The translations under genes and the position numbers were made by a program. The notes under the pieces are model-generated. The model searched no databases. It saw nothing but the letters and a program-made list of their open reading frames with translations, and was not told the origin of the DNA. Positions 21,401-31,342 of a stretch of DNA of 64,000 bases are shown one piece after another (position 1 is the stretch's first letter; every line of letters begins with the position of its first letter). The stretch comes from Silene latifolia. Lineage: Eukaryota > Streptophyta > Magnoliopsida > Caryophyllales > Caryophyllaceae. The stretch lies in NCBI RefSeq assembly GCF_048544455.1, contig NC_133536.1:37962652-38026651 (forward strand). The letters are read 5' to 3'.

Positions 21401-22865
21401 GTTGGTGCGTAATAAAACATGGGATATTGTTGATTTCCCAAGTAATAAAAAGGTAATCGGAAATAAGTGGGTGTTTAAGGTGAAATTACGAGCAGATGGG
21501 TCAGTCGAAAGATATAAGGCTCGGTTGGTCGTGCTTGGAAATAGGCAGGAGGCGGGAATTGATTACTCTGAAACGTTCGCTCCTACTGCTAAAATGGTGA
21601 CGGTACGTGTGTTCTTAGCAACTGCCGCTGCTCGTAATTGGGAGTTGCATCAAATGGACGTGCATAATGCGTTTTTGCACGGTGATTTAGAAGAAGAGGT
21701 GTATATGCGTCTTCCTCTCGGCTATTCGGTTAATGAACCAGGTAAGGTGTGCAGGTTGAAGAAATCGCTGTATGGGCTCCGTCAAGCTCCGCGGTGTTGG
21801 TTCGCTAAGTTATCCGCTGCTCTTGTAGCTTATGGGTTTGTTCAATGCTTGTCTGATTATTCCTTGTTTTGCTATGCTAAGAACGATATTACGGTCTATA
21901 TCTTGGTCTATGTTGATGACTTGGTTATTGGGGGGAATGATGCGAAGGCAATAGCCCATGTGAAGTCGTATTTGTCTACTTGTTTTCATATGAAAGATCT
22001 CGGTTTGCTTAAATATTTCTTGGGCCTTGAAGTTGCGAGAAATACGTCGGGGATATTTATTTGTCAAAGAAAATATGCTCTAGATATTTTGTCTGAAACG
22101 GGTGTCCTTGGTGGTCGACCTGAAAATGTTCCAATCGAACAAAATCATCGTTTGGCCTTGGCTGCTGATTCGTTGTTGCCCGAGCCCGATCAATACCGTC
22201 GTCTAGTTGGTCGTCTTATTTACTTGACTATTACGCGTCCTGATTTAACATATCCCGTACACATTTTGTCCCAGTTTATGCCGCAACCTCGTTTGTCTCA
22301 TTGGCATGCGGCATTACGTGTGGTTCGTTATTTGAAGAAGAGTCCGGGTCAAGGTCTCTTGTTTCGGTCAGATTCCACTTTGGAATTGTCAGTCTTTTGT
22401 GACGCGGATTATGCGAGTTGTCCGTTGACTCGACGGTCGTTAACTGCTTATTTTGCCTTCTTGGGAGGTTGTCCGATATCCTGGAAAACCAAGAAGCAAC
22501 CTACGGTGTCACTCTCTTCAGCTGAAGCGGAGTATCGTGCCATGGTGGCTGCAACTTGTGAAGTCAAGTGGTTGCGTGGCCTGTTTCGTTTTCTTCGAAT
22601 TGCTTGTCCTCGTCCTGCAATACTCCATTGTGACAGTCAGTCGGCGTTGTCTATCGCCCGTAATCCTGTCTTTCATGAACGTACCAAGCATATTGAAGTC
22701 GATTGTCATTTAATTCGTGATGCTATTCGTGACGGTATTGTTAGTCCATCGTATGTGCATACGTCCGAGCAAGTAGCTGATATACTCACTAAAGCCCTCG
22801 GTGTTCGTCAGTTCGACTATCTGTTGTCCAAGTTGGGCGTTCTTGATCCCCACGCTCCAACTTGA
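18459..22865 (+). CDS. Copia gag-pol polyprotein, intact
   Basis: A single frame of 1,468 residues from ATG 18459. In order: gag domain of the copia type (LNGDNYDEWSVKFRGALRARK near the start); CCHC zinc knuckle (CDKCNRWGHVREKC); protease active site (LLDSGATHHMTG); pre-integrase zinc region (WHRRLGHPSRK, CDVCFRAKQ); integrase core with the D,D,E residues (HCDLWGDY, RTDNGTEF, NGRVERKHR); reverse transcriptase (WVFKVKLRADG, QMDVHNAFLHG, catalytic LVYVDDLVIGG); and RNase H (FCDADYASC, SSAEAEYRAM, HCDSQSALSIARN, HTSEQVADILTKAL). All catalytic motifs look normal. The integrase-before-RT order marks Ty1/copia. The stop codon overlaps the polypurine tract. The frame upstream is open to 18438 without an ATG. 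Confidence 0.97.
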   Translation: MTKESEAKKSTSISPYFLSTSDKLGDKVIQVMLNGDNYDEWSVKFRGALRARKKTGFLDGSIKKPDDKSDDVEDWYMVNAMIVNWIFNVMEPALGSTITYVDEAKVLWDDIEQRFSVGNGPKLHRVKGSISACKQGEKEPVSEYYGRLKRLWDELDKYDRNPVCECRGCKCNINKKLDVKRDEGKVHEFLLGLVSNYATVRSNLLMQEPLPSLNRAYASIVQEEGVRGEDVGSSSGARGEHRSDPIGFVAKTANAASYNDRFEGGTRTIGDTADGGYTRPRCDKCNRWGHVREKCFDIIGYPKTWRGGRSGGRSGGRGRGGGYGRGSANNAQGGSEEVTDNKEQYVSVPKEQWDAYVNNAKGASSSNAGTRMSGKLNKPVLWLLDSGATHHMTGSRDLLSKVQKIKPCMVTLPNGKTSQATEEGTVALGGSFVLNKVLFVPDFNCNLVSVYQLSVDLDCNVQFTNSSCVIQDRVSMTTIGTGEQQGRLYLLHGLTTRACGSKKEDDEGDVWHRRLGHPSRKIVQSLPFISSKNNSHNSELCDVCFRAKQTREKFVVSDNKATKIFELIHCDLWGDYRTPSSCGSRYFLTVVDDYSRAVWVYLIKTKDEVSQLLKNFVAMVRRQFNVDVKVIRTDNGTEFTCLKSFFAEQGIIHQTTCVGTSQQNGRVERKHRHILNVARALRFQSGMSVHFWGECALTAGYLINRTPSVLLRGKTPFEMLFGKPPIYDNIRIFGCLCFVKHPRRDGDKFASRSRRCVFVGYPFGKKGWEVYDVESNEFFISRDVVFDEKVFPFRVENGSLQSHPSHEPRSGTVPETDTGDDGEFLLSEVPCHTPPDETVETGAQETVSQVEPDSEARSNGEPNEKGRGDGEEVVNADADASEYGRGKRPHIPWSRYDKEEYATGTARVVSSVEEVGCSAASSVSLSSGTPYPLAHYVKYEQFTFKHRCYLTSLDTNVEPKSFREAVKHVQWREAMQAEIDALVRNKTWDIVDFPSNKKVIGNKWVFKVKLRADGSVERYKARLVVLGNRQEAGIDYSETFAPTAKMVTVRVFLATAAARNWELHQMDVHNAFLHGDLEEEVYMRLPLGYSVNEPGKVCRLKKSLYGLRQAPRCWFAKLSAALVAYGFVQCLSDYSLFCYAKNDITVYILVYVDDLVIGGNDAKAIAHVKSYLSTCFHMKDLGLLKYFLGLEVARNTSGIFICQRKYALDILSETGVLGGRPENVPIEQNHRLALAADSLLPEPDQYRRLVGRLIYLTITRPDLTYPVHILSQFMPQPRLSHWHAALRVVRYLKKSPGQGLLFRSDSTLELSVFCDADYASCPLTRRSLTAYFAFLGGCPISWKTKKQPTVSLSSAEAEYRAMVAATCEVKWLRGLFRFLRIACPRPAILHCDSQSALSIARNPVFHERTKHIEVDCHLIRDAIRDGIVSPSYVHTSEQVADILTKALGVRQFDYLLSKLGVLDPHAPT

Positions 22866-22872
22866 GGGGGGG
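22864..22872 (+). other. Polypurine tract of copia element
   Basis: GAGGGGGGG immediately before the 3' LTR; the last coding bases and the TGA stop (22863-22865) overlap it. Confidence 0.88.
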
Positions 22873-23078
22873 TGTTACGGAATATAGAATATATTCCGTA
22901 TATGCAAATTATTGTCTGTAATATTTTATATGTCTTCTTTATGGTAAATAGGTCTCTCGGTTATTTGGTTTCCATATTCGTGATTAGGGTTGTACGAGTA
23001 TATATGTAACGTTATTGTCATCAATGAAATTAACACAATTATTCCAAAACCTATTGTTTGTCAAGTACGTCCTTAACT
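22873..23078 (+). repeat. 3' LTR of intact copia element
   Basis: Identical to the 5' LTR; followed by the CTACT target duplication. Confidence 0.95.
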
Positions 23079-23146
23079 CTACTAGCTTAGTTTACTGATT
23101 ACTGAACATCCAATCTATCCACGTTCACAAGATGCATCATCAGTGA

Positions 23147-24506
23147 TCAATCTGATTCAGAAGAGCTAACATTATCATCACCATAAAGCCAGGAGACGTC
23201 GTCGTGTCGAGTCTTGATTAATTTCTCACAATTTTCAGCTGGATGATGAATTGGAATACCACAGTATTTGCACCCACGGAGATCCGCGTTTTCTGAAACA
23301 AGGGTAAGGATGATAGGGTTATTATTATAAATGAAAACAATCTACAACGGATCCGAAATTAGAGCATATATGTATGTACTCACCCCAATAAGGTAGCTCT
23401 TCACTCGGCCCCAAGGACACACAGCAGTCGACAACAAGGACCCTAGTCTGCCTCAATTGGGCAAAGAAAGTCTCAACCGGAGCACCTGGACAATCTTTTG
23501 CTTTAGCTTTGAAGTTAGCGTGTATCAGTGGACCACAAAATGTCGATGCTGCTGAAGAAGAACCAAGTTTTACAAGTTCATACTTCTTCCCGTTTGCCTG
23601 TAAAATTAACCCCGATATGCCAAACAGAATGAATCTTCTTAAGCTACACAAATGAATATGTCAAGGAAATCGTGCAATAAAATATTTAAAAGGAGACACA
23701 AACTACTACCTGTGTATCCTCTAAATAACTTAAAGAAGCCTCTGCAAATGCACGAGCTTGAACTTCATAAATTCCGCCTTCTAACCTGCCATTAGTTCAT
23801 CACATATATAACTTTGATTATACTAATAGTTCCATATAGTATGATGTGAGTGCAAAAGCCGGATCTGACCAGTGCAGCAGGTGCGGCCACACTGGTATGG
23901 TGTGACTACCAAATCATTTAAGTTAAAATCAACAAAAACACAAATAAGAAATTTCATTAGTCTTACGCACCATGCCTCCTTATGAAAATTCTCTGCATCG
24001 AATTCCTCTTCCTCATCATCATCGTCGTCAACATCATCATCATCGTCAACATCATCATCATCATCTATATCAGCCTTATTTTTGTTCACTATGCAAGAAC
24101 AATGATGACGACCTAATTTCTCAGCATCGGGGAACATACTTCCGCAAGAAGCACAAGCAACTTCTAGAGCAGGATTCGGACAACTGTCGTCTAACAGTTC
24201 ATCATCCCTGCAATTTGCCAATATATAGAGTTATAAGTCATGACTATCTACTGAAAAACTGTAGGGTTTCGCATAACTTAAGCCGATTAATTCGTACAGG
24301 ACAGTGAACATAACTCCTTCAAAAACAAAATAACAAACAAAGCAGCCTATGTTCTTAATTTTGACACTCAAGCATAAGATTATCAAACACATGTTAGAAA
24401 AACCGATCTTTTAAGTAAACAAATAAATACAAAGTATAGATATATGAAAGTACCTAGAGTTATTTGTAAGGGTGGTCGGCCAACTGGGTTTATTTGTATT
24501 CATCAT
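23147..24506 (-). CDS. Uncharacterised plant gene, five exons, acidic Cys-containing protein (DUF3615-like?)
   Basis: A spliced model reads without a stop: exons 24454-24506, 23971-24207, 23710-23785, 23384-23597, 23147-23292 on the minus strand, 241 residues. All introns have GT-AG ends and phases agree. Exon 1 starts MMNTNKPSWP. Exon 2 has CASCGSMFPD and a long Asp/Glu run (about residues 60-85). Exons 3-4 carry QARAFAEASLSYLEDTQ, then a block with HANFKAKAKD and FFAQL. The last exon has CKYCGIPIHHPAENC, a possible metal site, and an acidic/Ser tail. The exon 3-5 layout resembles the plant domain DUF3615 from memory; this is unverified and function is unknown. The intact copia element lies about 70 bp past the stop. 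No break is visible, so it is probably a real host gene. Confidence 0.75.
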
Positions 24507-25077
24507 TGAAGAACGATGATCTCAAACTAAATACAAATCTTTCTCCTAGTGTTAGAATTTAGGAGGAGAGATTATATAAAAATTTGTAATTGTGCCAAAA
24601 TATATACGAGATTATATATGAAAAATATACCATGTATTATATATAAAAATATTATCCTAGGCCAACGAGATTTAGGAAATTATTTGATGAATATACCTAC
24701 CTGGCTACATGCATGGCTTTCCAAAACTATATAATACTATACTAATACTTATATATATATTACCAAATTACATCGTATATTATCAAACGGAGCCCTTCTT
24801 GTTCAATTTATGGCAATCACTTTTTTTTAGTAAAAATTATACAACGACCAACTCTAAGTGATGTCGTCTTTTAGAACGAGATGCAAAATTTAAAATATGA
24901 ATACAACAATAATATTAGAGCTTTAACCTCAAAATGATTTGGAATTGTCAATGGCTGATCACATATCTCAAAATACGAAAGTATAGAAAAGGAAAAGTGC
25001 AAACAAGAGGGAGCGAAACATAATACAAAAGTCGTCAATTTATATAAAAATGGATAATAGTTCAAAAACAGATGGAG
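24507..25077. other. Upstream AT-rich flank of the five-exon gene
   Basis: No gene seen. It probably includes the promoter of the minus-strand gene starting at 24506, but no confident TATA box can be assigned. Confidence 0.4.
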
Positions 25078-25219
25078 TAAGGCCATGTTCTTTTGGACTG
25101 AAACTAATCTGATCTGAACTGAACTGAACTTATAGGATCTGAACTGAACTGAACTGAACTTATAGGATCTGAAGTGAACTTAAATTAAGTGACTTTAAGT
25201 CCAAAAGAACAGGGCCTAA
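25078..25219. mobile_element. Tourist-like MITE with TTCAG/CTGAA repeats
   Basis: The element is 25081-25216 (136 bp), flanked by TAA at 25078-25080 and 25217-25219. Inverted ends are GGCCATGTTCTTTTGGACT and AGTCCAAAAGAACAGGGCC. The interior is repeated GAACTGAACT units. A TAA duplication with GGCC ends suggests PIF/Harbinger (Tourist). A larger relative is in the intron at 57252-59100. Confidence 0.85.
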
Positions 25220-25780
25220 GTCACCTAATTTGTAGTTTTAAATCAGTTTTTGATAAAAGTGTATCTTAAGGGAGTAATTTAAAAAAAATATGTATAAACT
25301 AAAGTAATTTTAGAAAACTGATAGGTAAAAGAAATTAATTGTCAATTGATTTATTTTAAAATAAAAGCTTGAATTATTTAAAGGAGATAAGGAACAATTA
25401 GTCTCACTATAAACGGATATATCCGTCTAAAGTGAGAGACGGGTCAAATATGCTTAAAGTGGTGATATTTTTGAGTCTCATCATACAACTTGTTGCTTGT
25501 CTTATGTTTAAAATGGGTGGATATTTGGTCCGTCCATAACTATAGACGAACATTTCTCTGTCTATAACGAGTATTTGTGAATAAGGAAATGAAAAAATGG
25601 AAAAGAATGTAAGAGCATGTTTGGCCTAGAGTTTTTGTTTCTAAAACTTAATTTTTAAAAAGTAGTTTTCAAGAATCAAAAACAACAAATTGCGTCTTCT
25701 ATTTTTATGTGCAAAAAGATGATATCTAAGTTTTTGAGAAATTATTTTTAACTTTTAAATCAATCAATATTTATCTATCT
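25220..25780. other. AT-rich noncoding DNA
   Basis: No gene. At about 25405-25440 there is a small inverted motif ACGGATATATCCGT within TAGTCTCACTATAAACGG..., similar in style to the 190-bp repeats at 40284 and 42304 (TAGACGG...CCGTCTA). Confidence 0.4.
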
Positions 25781-25855
25781 ATCTATATTATTAAAGGAAG
25801 TTTTTTTCGAGTGTTTATACAGTCTCCAACATTAGCAAACTATCTAGAAGAAAAG

Positions 25856-25858
<3 letters not shown>
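25781..25858 (+). mobile_element. Helitron-like 5' end, 3' end not found
   Basis: TCTATCTATATTATTAAAGGAAG, followed by TTTTTTTCGAGTG and later CAGTCTCCAAC, matches the left ends of the elements at 41339 and (partly) 39793. No matching hairpin/CTAG end was located to the right, so only the left end is called. Confidence 0.45.

Positions 25859-25938
<80 letters not shown>
25859..25938. repeat. (AT)40 microsatellite
   Basis: Eighty bases of perfect AT repeat. The apparent open frame rich in Tyr-Ile across it is not a gene. Confidence 0.97.
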
Positions 25939-25941
<3 letters not shown>

Positions 25942-26208
25942 CCTTACAAAAATAGATAAAAAAATAAAACAATAAAAAAACCTCAAATATATAATACCAC
26001 AAGATAGAGTTTATGCAAATAAACTTGATAACGGTGTTGGTGATTATCACCTGTTTTGCAGAAGTCTAATATGAGTAAATATCTATCTTATGGCAAATAC
26101 ATCAAACTTTGAATGCTATATATGCACACTTCTTCATCAATTCCTTTGATTCACCATTAAACTTACTTTCTATTGTTTTCACTCTTAATTTTTATTCCTT
26201 TGCTCATG

Positions 26209-26723
26209 GTATTGACTAGGGATGGCAATGGGTAGGGTTTATAATATTAACAGCTATGGGGTCTATAATATTAAAAAAAAATTATACTACTTTAACATTA
26301 TGAGTTTATTAATCTGTCGTTAATGGTGGTTGTCGGTCGCCGGCTATTAGAGAGGTGGTTGCCAGTCGCGTATCAGTGCTGTGATGCTGGTTTTCTTGTG
26401 TTAGCGGTGGTATTGTCAGTGGTTGGGTTTTATCACTTTATGGGATGAGGGAAGATAAAGATACTTTAGTTGGGTTTCTACAGTCTGTCAATATGAATTC
26501 AAAAAAGTTGTAATTTTGATTTTTTTTCTTTAATAAAGGGTCTAAGGGTCGGGTATGGGTCTCATAACTTAGACCCGGACCCGGACCCGAAATATTTTCT
26601 TAAGACCCATATCCGACCCTTACCCATTGGGTCTAAAAAAATGAGACCCATACCCGACCCATTAGGGTCCGACCCTCAGGGTCTGGGTCGGGTCCCCGAC
26701 CCACTGCCATCCTTAGTATTGAC
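26209..26723. mobile_element. hAT-type MITE with 8-bp target duplication
   Basis: The target duplication GTATTGAC is at 26209-26216 and 26716-26723. The element, 26217-26715 (499 bp), has inverted ends TAGGGATGGCAATGGG and (complement) TAAGGATGGCAGTGGG. Subterminal GGGTCGGGT/ACCCGACCC repeats are present. An 8-bp duplication and TAGGG-like ends fit hAT. No transposase. Confidence 0.85.
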
Positions 26724-26826
26724 CTTTGATTTATTTGTTTTAACAATTTTGCAACATAATTAGTTTACACGGTGTGGACTCATTGCATTGTGATGTTCGC
26801 GTAGTCTTAATACAAATTAAGGTAAC

Positions 26827-27387
26827 TGTTCCGGGTGTAATTCCGGAGCAGGATTGTGACCACTTGAGCTTGTAGAATGATTTCGTTGCTCGTCTCTTCC
26901 TCTCACTCTTTCCTGTAAAGATGAACAAACTGAGGGCTCGGTTTGGGGCCGAGCGTACTCACTCCGACGCTCAAGTCAGTAAACTTAGAGAGATAAGTTG
27001 TATGTTTAACTTGGCAAAGTATATTGTAGAGAGATAAGGGAGTTTTTATATTGGATTTCCAGTTAGTTTCTCAATGAGAGATGATGAGTATTTATAGACT
27101 TTCACCTTTTGTCACGTAGTGGTCAAGTGGCGTAAGGGTGGAAAGAATGTCTTACCCTCGGCCGAGGGACCCATGACAGGCCGGCAGACCAGGTTGACTT
27201 CATGCCGAGGGGACTGGATTTGAGTACACGGATATGCCTCTCGGCCGGCTAGCTGCCGAGCCGAGACCCAAGTGACAGGCCGACAGACCTTGTCGGTTAG
27301 GCTGTTTTTCTCTTGACTTGTTGTCTTTTAGCTTTGACCTTGGTCAATATGTTGACTTGGTCAGCGGGTGCAGAATAACCCCCATCA
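26827..27387 (-). repeat. 3' LTR of Tat/Retand element
   Basis: 561 bp; plus-strand reading TGTTCCGGGTGTAATTCC ... CCCCCATCA. A minus-strand TATA box (TATAAA) is at 27091-27096. It differs from the other LTR by substitutions and a short indel near 27180-27205. Confidence 0.93.
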
Positions 27388-27788
27388 ATTTGCCCCCAGC
27401 GTAGTCTATGCCGTGATATGGACCTTCGATGCGTGTTGAGCGTATTCTGCGCATGTCGAACTTCTTCCTCGGCTTGGTCCTGTTCAGGCCGTACCATATC
27501 TCCCCTCCACATTGTTGTGTAATGGACATCGAATGTGGAAAAGAAAATGGCGCTGGCCGAGACCAAGGTTGGGAGTGCCGTGTGCTTTTGATTGCCCCAC
27601 CCCGATCTTTGCAAGCTTGGTTGATCAGCTGGCCGTTGGCAAGTAGATACCAAGGAGCGTGTCGAAGAAGATAGGTCACTGTATGTCGATTGACCTTCTG
27701 TGGCTGCATGCTTGACACGTGGCCTGGTATTGATTGGTGGACGTTTCATGGGCTTTGCTCTGATTGGTCCACTGAATGGGCGTTGCTC

Positions 27789-27794
27789 TATAAA
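27789..27794 (+). promoter_or_regulatory. TATA box of the antisense gene
   Basis: CTCTATAAATGG lies about 185 bp upstream of the antisense-gene ATG at 27978, outside the LTR. A CT-rich leader (CTCTCTCTAGTTTTCG repeats) follows, as in a plant 5' UTR. It suggests that the antisense gene has its own promoter; this is inferred from spacing only. Confidence 0.6.
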
Positions 27795-27977
27795 TGGAGC
27801 AGTGTGCCCCTCATTTTGCTGTGCAAACTTCTTTTTCTTAAAAAAAAATTTCCTCTCTCTAGTTTTCGAAGAGTTTTCTCTCTCTAATTTTCGAAGCGTT
27901 ACTCGGCGTAACACTTTCTTTCAAGGTAAAAACAAATTCTTCCCCAACTTTTATTTACTAAGTATTCGTTTTCCACC

Positions 27978-30438
27978 ATGTCTGCTGCTGACGTTCCGGC
28001 TAGTACCTCAACCCCGGGGGGCGAACCGCCGCGTCCCGATGAACAGGAGTCACTGGTTGTCACCCCGGTAGGGTTCGGGGGTCGCGAGTCGCCTTCTCCT
28101 GAAATCGACGAGAAATATCTCGAGGATTTTGATGATGAGGAGGAGGAAAAGACCCAATCTGATTCAGAGAGGCCGCATTACTTGTGGCACGGCGAAGCCT
28201 GCTCGATTAAACCCGATCGCGTTTGGACGAACAAGTTCGCTAGTGTCTCCGGGCCTGAACTTTTCGAAGACCATTACAAATTCGGCAGGGGGTATAGAAT
28301 TATTGTCCCTGAGGGTGATCAGGCAGTCTGTTGTCCTCCCGAAGGCTGTATAGGCGTTTATATTAGGCATCTGGAGTATGGGCTCCGTTTTCCTCTTCAT
28401 GAACGCGTCTCGGCCATAATCAAAGCCATGAATGTCGCCGTGGCACAACTGCACCCGTTGGCCATTAGGACGATTATTGGCTTCGTATGGTTTTGTCTCT
28501 TTAAGGGGGTGGCCCCAACGGTGAACCTTTTCCGCCAGCTCCACCATCTTCGGCTGTCTACCCAAGGCGTCATGGGGTGGTACAGCGTGCAGACCGAGCC
28601 GGGTTATGTGACCGTCTCCAAGCTGACATCCTGCAAAGACTGGAAGGGGCGTTGGTATATGTCGAGGTTCCGGAGGACTATCCATCGCCCGGTCCTTCCA
28701 ACTGCGTCAATTTCTTGCGCTGTGAGAGTCAGGGGGAGCATGAAAGATATGTCTCCCGTAATAAGATTAAGATGGACGCCAAGAAGGTTTATCTTAATGA
28801 CGGCGAAGTGCGGGCAATGAGCATGTTCGAGGCTGAGAAGGATGGCACGCCGAAGGGATGGATGCCTCCGACGCAGATCGTCCTTCAAGACGAGCCGCTA
28901 CCGGCCCTCAGCCAGGGTAAGTGGGGTCGGTATGAGGCCCTCCTTTGCTTTTATGCTTCGATATTTGAGCCTCGGTTTACTTCTTTCGCTTAACTCCTGC
29001 TTTGTTTCTTGCAGATCGATTTGGCCGGGATCTCTCTGTCTCCATCCTAAGCAAGTTGGACTTGACCAGGACAGGAGAGTTGTTGAACTGCACCCTAAGG
29101 CCACGCCGCGTGATCGCAAACAGGCCCCGCACGAACTCATGGAGCAGGCGTTGAAAGCAATGGATGTGGAGGCGACTCAAGCAGAGATTGGCGGTAACGT
29201 ACCGCGCCGGAGACCAAAAGCAACGTCTGCGGCGGCTACGACGTCAACTCCAACTCGATCTCCAATCCCCGTAGTCCAAAAGGATAAGGTGGTCGTCAAT
29301 GTTGACGAGGACGTCACCGTTATGGAGGGTCCTCCTCCTTCAAATAAGAGGAAAGAAACAACGCCTGCTGCTGCTTATTCGAGGCGGGAAAGAGGAGGGG
29401 TCACCCGCCCTCAATCCAAGAAGGCCAAAACTGGTACGGATCTAACCCATGGCTCGGATTTAGCAGGTTCCTTATGCATTCCCGATGACAAAGCTTTCGA
29501 TATGTCGATGAATGTTGACATGGACGCTTTATCCTGCGGGTTTTTATAGATCGATCGTCGCCACCGTTGTTCTCACTGAACGGCAATTGGAGAAGCAGCC
29601 TGTGCAGACGGGCGACAAAAATGTCGCCGCCAACTCCTCGTCCGAGAAGGCTTCCTTCGTTCAGCTCAGGGCGGACGGCATAAGGTTGGCCAAAAGGCTG
29701 GTGAAGTGGGCTGAAGTTGTCGGCACTCATCTTATCGAGCAAGAAAAGCCCGTGGCTCAAATTGCCCCTACGCTCGAACGGCTTAGGCTTGAGCTTGTCG
29801 CTTCTAGGGAGGAGGCCGAGAAGACGAAGCAGGACTTCCTGGCCACTATAAAGGACTTCTTCGCTGAGCGAAAGTTTAAGGAGGACGCTGAGAAGGTGGT
29901 CCTGGCCGAGAGAGCTAAGGTTGAGTCTGCGTTGGCTGATGCCGCTAAGCTGCGGGAGGAGAGAAACAAGCTTGAGGGTGGTTATAAGGCCATGGTTGAG
30001 CAGAGGAAAAGATGGAAGACCCTGCATTTGGCCGAGGAGAAGGAACATAAGGGCACAAAGGCTATCCTTGCTCAGATGGAGAAGGATATTGAGATGCTGA
30101 AAACCGTCATCATCCCTGAAATGTGTGCCGTCTGCACGGGACCAAGTCAAGATGCTACAAGGGATGCGATTAAGGCCCTTCTTCCTGAAGGCACTTTTTC
30201 GTGGCAAGATTTTGACAAACTTCTGGATGAGAAGGCGGCTGCTGAAGAGGCCAAGGCCGCGGCAGAGGCGAAGGCTGCTCAGGAAGCAGCGGCCAAGGCG
30301 GCCCATGATGCTAAGGTGAAGGAGGCTAGAGAGGAGGCCGAGAGGGCAAGGGCACGCGAAGCTGCCAAGTCGTCCTCTGGGCCGCCCACCGACGGTGATG
30401 CTGCTGCTGTTGCCGATGGCGAGCGGCGACAAGCATAG
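27978..30438 (+). pseudogene. Antisense ORF of Tat/Retand element (gypsy-type transposon protein), frames broken
   Basis: The plus strand, opposite to gag-pol, has a long coding region. Part 1 (from ATG 27978) has an acidic start (DFDDEEEE), then a conserved-looking block with FPLHERVSAIIKAMNVAVAQL and GFVWFCLF, as in the plant 'putative gypsy type transposon' domain (PF04195, from memory). A frameshift near 28647 moves it to a second frame (YVEVPEDY...). An intron 28917-29014 (GTAAGT...TGCAG) is likely. A further shift is needed near 29085. Part 3 (to 29549, then 29530-30438) ends in a Lys/Glu/Ala-rich coiled coil and an Ala/Asp tail. Together it would be roughly 750-800 residues. Role unknown even in the family. 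Confidence 0.8.
28917..29014 (+). other. Probable intron in the antisense gene
   Basis: CCAGG|GTAAGT donor and TTTCTTGCAG acceptor, 98 bp, pyrimidine-rich before the acceptor. Splicing joins LPALSQ to DRFGRDLSVSILSKLDL in an open frame. Confidence 0.6.
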
Positions 30439-30689
30439 GGAGACGGGCGGTCGTCACCAGACTCACCTGGCCTTTCGGACAGTTTCAGCTGTTCGGGGGC
30501 CAACTTTTGAGCCTTTCCTCCCTGCCATCCTTTTGGCGCTTCATGTCTGAATGTTTTAATTTTTGTTGTTCCTTCTCTTTTTTTTTTGTTAAACTTTGGT
30601 AGGTTGAGCTTAGGCTACCCCTATGGGGACGGCCGTCGACTTTATTTTGTCTCACTTGTAAACATTTTTAATGAAGTTTGTTTATTTGC

Positions 30690-31230
30690 CTTCGGCTTGG
30701 CTGAGGCTTTGATCTCATCCTCCATTCAGTTGTCTTCTTACTTTTTTAAACATATTGAGCGCTTTTTCGTTTTACCTTCGGCTTGGCCGAGGCAATTAGA
30801 TTGTGTATCTCAACTGTACTTAAACGTTTTTAGCATATTGGTCGTGTCCTCTGTTGCACCTGAACAGGTCGAGGTAGCAAGATTCACGTTTTCCAATTTT
30901 CTCAGCAACATGTTGGCATGTCGGTCGCCTCCTCCTCCACTCTCGGTCATACCGAGGCGGTCAGATTTGCGCTTCCCGACTGCTGTTGTAAACATGTTAG
31001 CATATCGGTCGTTTCCCCGTCACTCCCGGCTTTGGCCGAGGCAATCGAGGTTATGGCTCGACTGCATTCGTATCTATAGACATATTGATCGCTTCCTCTG
31101 CCACTCCCGGATTGGCCGGGGCAGTCAGATTTGCGTTCTCAACTGTACTTATACGTTCTTAAGCATGTTGGTCGCTTTCGCGAGTATCAACTGCATTTGT
31201 AGTGACTGCCCGGCTTTGGCCGTGGCGTCT
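30690..31230. repeat. Degenerate tandem repeat, unit about 80 bp
   Basis: A CGGCTTTGGCCGAGGC-type motif recurs near 30693, 30779, 30944, 31027, 31108 and 31211 (spacings about 86, 165, 83, 81, 103). It is followed by related text such as CAGATTTGCGTTCTCAACTGTACTTA and CATGTTGGTCGCTTCCTCTG. It lies between the 3' ends of the antisense gene and the integrase; tandem repeats in this place are common in Tat elements. Confidence 0.8.
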
Positions 31231-31342
31231 ACTTTGGTACAACTACGGAGGGGACAAGCATTTGGATGGAAAACTTGGATCACTCTTCATAAGATATAAT
31301 CACGCGTTGGGGTGCCCACAACGGTCTCGGACACCTCCGCCG

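Larger units (their letters stand above)
18196..23083 (+). mobile_element. Structurally intact, young Ty1/copia retrotransposon
   Basis: The element spans 18201-23078 (4,878 bp). The 206-bp LTRs (18201-18406, 22873-23078) are identical by eye over their full length. The target duplication CTACT lies at 18196-18200 and 23079-23083. A primer site TGGTAATCAGAGC at 18407, a single gag-pol frame without stops and a G-rich polypurine tract before the 3' LTR are all present. The short LTRs and compact size fit the Ale/Retrofit group of copia elements (inference). Everything needed for movement appears present. The LTR right end reads AACT rather than the usual CA. Confidence 0.96.

Noticed and set aside
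23971-24207. Plus-strand His-rich frame (24.0 kb)
   Set aside because: Antisense of the Asp-run exon of the five-exon gene.
25844-26050. Open frame over the AT microsatellite
   Set aside because: A translation of (AT)n with no codon bias or domain.
28164-28685. 173-residue minus-strand frame opposite the antisense gene
   Set aside because: Shadow of the plus-strand coding frame in GC-rich coding DNA; no domain.
29401-30432. 343-residue minus-strand frame
   Set aside because: Mirror of the plus-strand Lys/Glu/Ala-rich coiled coil, giving Leu/Ser-rich low-complexity sequence.
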